Assembly: GCF_003946515.1 (NCBI RefSeq)
Contig: NZ_RHOM01000010.1
Location: 17,393 to 81,392, forward strand
Reading direction: 5' to 3'
Length of the DNA stretch: 64,000 bases
From: Companilactobacillus zhongbaensis
GTDB taxonomy: Bacteria > Bacillota > Bacilli > Lactobacillales > Lactobacillaceae
The notes beneath the pieces are model-generated. The model was not told where the DNA came from, searched no databases, and saw only the letters and a program-made list of their open reading frames with translations. Positions 62,068-64,000 of the stretch are shown one piece after another (the stretch's first letter is position 1; each line of letters starts with the position of its first letter). A program made the position numbers and the translations under genes.

Positions 62068-63507
62068 ATGGCTTTTGAAGGTTTAAGCGAACGACTTAAT
62101 AAAGTTTTTTCGTCCCTAAGGGGTAAAGGTAAGCTTAGCGAAGACGACATCAGATCCGTCACTCGTGAAGTACGAATGGCATTGCTTGAAGCCGACGTTA
62201 ATTTTGACGTAGTAAAAGACTTTGTTAAAAAAGTTAAAGAACGTGCCCTTGGCGCAGAAGTTATGGCTAGTTTATCGCCATCACAACAAGTAATTAAAAT
62301 CGTTGACGAAGAATTAACGAAGTTAATGGGTACTGAAGCAGTCCCATTGAACAAAGCACCACACATTCCAACTATTATCATGATGGTTGGTCTTCAAGGT
62401 GCTGGTAAAACTACCACAGCTGGTAAGTTAGCTCGTCGCTTGATGGATAATGATAAAGCTCGTCCATTATTCATCGCTGGAGACGTTTACCGTCCTGCTG
62501 CTATTGAACAATTGCAAACTATTGGTAAGCAATTAGATGTTCCTGTATACGAAGAAGGAACTGATAAAGATCCCGTTGAGATCGTTAAAAACGGTCTTGC
62601 TCAAGCTCATGAAAACAAAAACGACTACGTGATCATTGATACGGCTGGTCGTTTGGAAATTGATGAGCAATTGATGGATGAGTTGCAACGGATCAAAGAT
62701 CTAGCACATCCAAATGAAATCTTGTTCGTTGCTGACTCCATGACTGGTCAAGTAGCTGCTAAAGTTGCTGCTGGATTCGACCAACAATTAGATATCACCG
62801 GTGTTGTATTGACTAAGTTAGATGGTGACACTCGTGGTGGTGCTGCACTATCGATCAGATCCGTAACTGGTAAACCGATCAAGTTCATTGGTCAAGGTGA
62901 AAAATTAGATCAATTAGACGTCTTCCACCCAGATAGAATGGCAAACCGTATTTTGGGAATGGGTGACATGCTCACACTGATCGAAAAAGCCCAAAAGGAC
63001 TATGATGAAGAACAAGCCAAAGACATGGCTGAAAAGATCAAAGAAAACAGCTTTGACTTTAACGACTTCATCGACCAAATGGATCAGATCCAAAAAATGG
63101 GTCCACTAGACGAAATCATGAAAATGATCCCAGGGATGGCTAACAATCCAGCCCTAGCAAACGTCAACATTGGAGAAAAGGATATCGCTCACTTAAAGGC
63201 CATCGTATACTCAATGACCCCACAAGAAAGAGAAAATCCCAAACTATTAAACCCATCAAGAAGAAGAAGAATTGCCAGTGGTTCCGGTCGTTCAGTCCAA
63301 GAAGTAAACCGAATGATCAAGCAATTCAAGCAATCACAAGACATGATGAAACAAATGAGTAAAGGAAACATGCAAGGCATGGACCAACTCATGGGAAATG
63401 GAGTACAAGGCCGCTTAGGAAAAATGGCAATGCACTCCATGGTTCGGAAACAAAAGAAGAATAAGAAGAAGCGTTTGAAGAAAGTCAAAAGATTCAAATC
63501 GAAATAA
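62068..63507 (+). CDS. ffh: Signal recognition particle protein Ffh
   Basis: The 479-residue GTPase has the N and G domains with GLQGAGKTTTAGKLARRL, DTAGRLEIDEQLMDEL and TKLDGDTRGGAALSIRSVTGKPIKFIGQGEKLD. A methionine-rich M domain binds signal peptides and SRP RNA, with RRRRIASGSGRSVQEVN, and a basic tail follows. It starts behind AATAGGAGTAAA. The 3' part uses A- and C-ending codons more than the start, opposite to priA and menC. Repeat B4 begins right behind it. Confidence 0.97.
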   Translation: MAFEGLSERLNKVFSSLRGKGKLSEDDIRSVTREVRMALLEADVNFDVVKDFVKKVKERALGAEVMASLSPSQQVIKIVDEELTKLMGTEAVPLNKAPHIPTIIMMVGLQGAGKTTTAGKLARRLMDNDKARPLFIAGDVYRPAAIEQLQTIGKQLDVPVYEEGTDKDPVEIVKNGLAQAHENKNDYVIIDTAGRLEIDEQLMDELQRIKDLAHPNEILFVADSMTGQVAAKVAAGFDQQLDITGVVLTKLDGDTRGGAALSIRSVTGKPIKFIGQGEKLDQLDVFHPDRMANRILGMGDMLTLIEKAQKDYDEEQAKDMAEKIKENSFDFNDFIDQMDQIQKMGPLDEIMKMIPGMANNPALANVNIGEKDIAHLKAIVYSMTPQERENPKLLNPSRRRRIASGSGRSVQEVNRMIKQFKQSQDMMKQMSKGNMQGMDQLMGNGVQGRLGKMAMHSMVRKQKKNKKKRLKKVKRFKSK

Positions 63508-63510
63508 AAC

Positions 63511-63635
63511 ACAGAGAGTGGAGGCACACGGGTAGCTGCTGAGGATTAACGCGTGTAGTCGCACAAGGTGCTGCGAAGCAGTGCCGCGACTACATGTGTT
63601 AACCGGAGGCCGCTGTGTGCCGGAACTCGTTTTCG
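63511..63635 (+). repeat. Family B structured repeat, copy B4
   Basis: The outer stem GGCACAC 63523-63529 pairs with GTGTGCC 63615-63621. The sequence differs from B1 and B3 but is fully compensated. The inner stem TGTAGTCGC 63554-63562 pairs with GCGACTACA 63586-63594, and the tip GCGAAGC is at 63573-63579. It begins 4 bases after the ffh stop and may act as its transcript end. Confidence 0.87.
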
Positions 63636-63724
63636 CATCCTTGAGGATAAAACAAAAAAAGCACTATCCAAATTGCTGCAAGTTTAGCAAACATAAATGG
63701 ACAGCACCTTACTATTGATACAAA

Positions 63725-63779
63725 GCGGTGCCTGCGGACAGTTTCTAAGCCGGAGTCGCTATCTCCTGAAACGCGCTCC
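63725..63779 (+). repeat. Truncated family B fragment (3' part)
   Basis: GTTTCTAAGCCGGAG, then TATCTCCTGAAACGCG, follow the order of the 3' half of B1. No matching 5' half with the GCGAAGC tip is present upstream, so this is a partial copy. Confidence 0.65.
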
Positions 63780-63972
63780 ACTATCAAGCTAAAACGCGTA
63801 CCGACAAAGTAAAAAAAGCAAAACCACACAAACAAATCTAAAAAAAAGATGATGGCGAATTTTATAATCAAGTTAGCCACCTTAAGAAAATCTGAATAAA
63901 AAAACACCAAGACGGAAAAATCAGTTATCATTGGAGTTCCGACACTAACAATGAAAGAGGTTTTTCGTCTTG

Positions 63973-64000
63973 ATGCATCAACAGAATACCATAATTCGCA
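63973..64000 (+). CDS. Possible start of a transposase-like gene (cut by window end)
   Basis: ATG 63973 lies 12 bases behind GAAAGAGG, and the frame MHQQNTIIR stays open to the window end. The short N-terminus reminds me of ISL3-type transposases. A near-inverted repeat AAGACGGAAAAA (63910-63921) and TTTTTCGTCTT (63961-63971) stands before it. Nine codons are too few to name a family. This is a guess that the next few hundred bases would settle. Confidence 0.3.

Noticed and set aside
63599..63931. Minus-strand frame of 110 codons after ffh
   Set aside because: It spans repeat B4 and A/C-rich flank sequence and has no start signal.

Overview
The window looks like chromosomal core sequence of a low-GC Gram-positive bacterium, most likely a lactobacillus. 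The Companilactobacillus (L. alimentarius/farciminis) group is my best guess. The evidence is Firmicutes-type gene order (gmk-rpoZ-priA-fmt-rsmB-prpC-prkC-rsgA-rpe-thiN; rnc-smc-ftsY-ylxM-ffh), a Phe T-box, an L21 leader, a Prp protease next to an L27 with a cleavable N-terminus, and many TTG/GTG starts behind strong GGAGG sites. The genus is inferred from memory of gene order and protein style, not from a search.

Layout. 1-2.6 kb: rsfS tail, a methyltransferase, tmcAL and a DUF177 gene. 2.7-9 kb: gnd, an ArlRS-like two-component system, then yidC and acyP on the minus strand and a SpoU-type RNA methyltransferase. 9.5-17.6 kb: T-box-controlled pheST, mltG, greA, a HesB-like gene and a class B penicillin-binding protein. 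17.7-24 kb: rpmG, 5-FTHF cyclo-ligase, rhomboid, yqgQ, glcK, a rhodanese-like gene, an orphan menC-like gene, miaA and tRNA-Arg(TCT). 24-29.7 kb is the least conserved part: membrane proteins of unknown function, an acetyltransferase and small orphan genes. 29.7-38.1 kb: rplU-prp-rpmA, efp, yqhY, nusB, folD, xseAB, ispA, tlyA, recN. 38.6-49.8 kb: gmk to thiN. 50-63.5 kb: rpmB, yloU, fakA, recG, plsX-acpP, rnc-smc-ftsY-ylxM-ffh. Translation, envelope synthesis, DNA repair and protein targeting dominate.

The most unusual content is between the genes. Two families of large, hairpin-rich intergenic repeats are scattered through the window. Family A has four copies, near 4.3, 9.1, 20.9 and 26.9 kb. 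A long outer stem encloses two inner hairpins, and the stems keep pairing although their sequences differ between copies (compensatory changes). Family B has four full copies, near 25.2, 39.9, 40.0 and 63.6 kb, plus a collapsed and a truncated copy. Its central hairpin ends in GCGAAGC or GCGAAAGC, a mini-hairpin motif known for exceptional stability in DNA. Around most of these repeats one strand is strongly enriched in T and G. The rich strand follows the orientation of the repeat rather than the direction of transcription, and the bias extends into neighbouring coding sequence (menC, the 5' end of priA, a minus-strand gene at 26.0-26.4 kb). An array of 21-22 bp repeats lies beside the tandem family B pair upstream of priA. 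I know of no description of these elements but could not search. I saw no CRISPR array, prophage or complete insertion sequence. The last bases may open a transposase gene.
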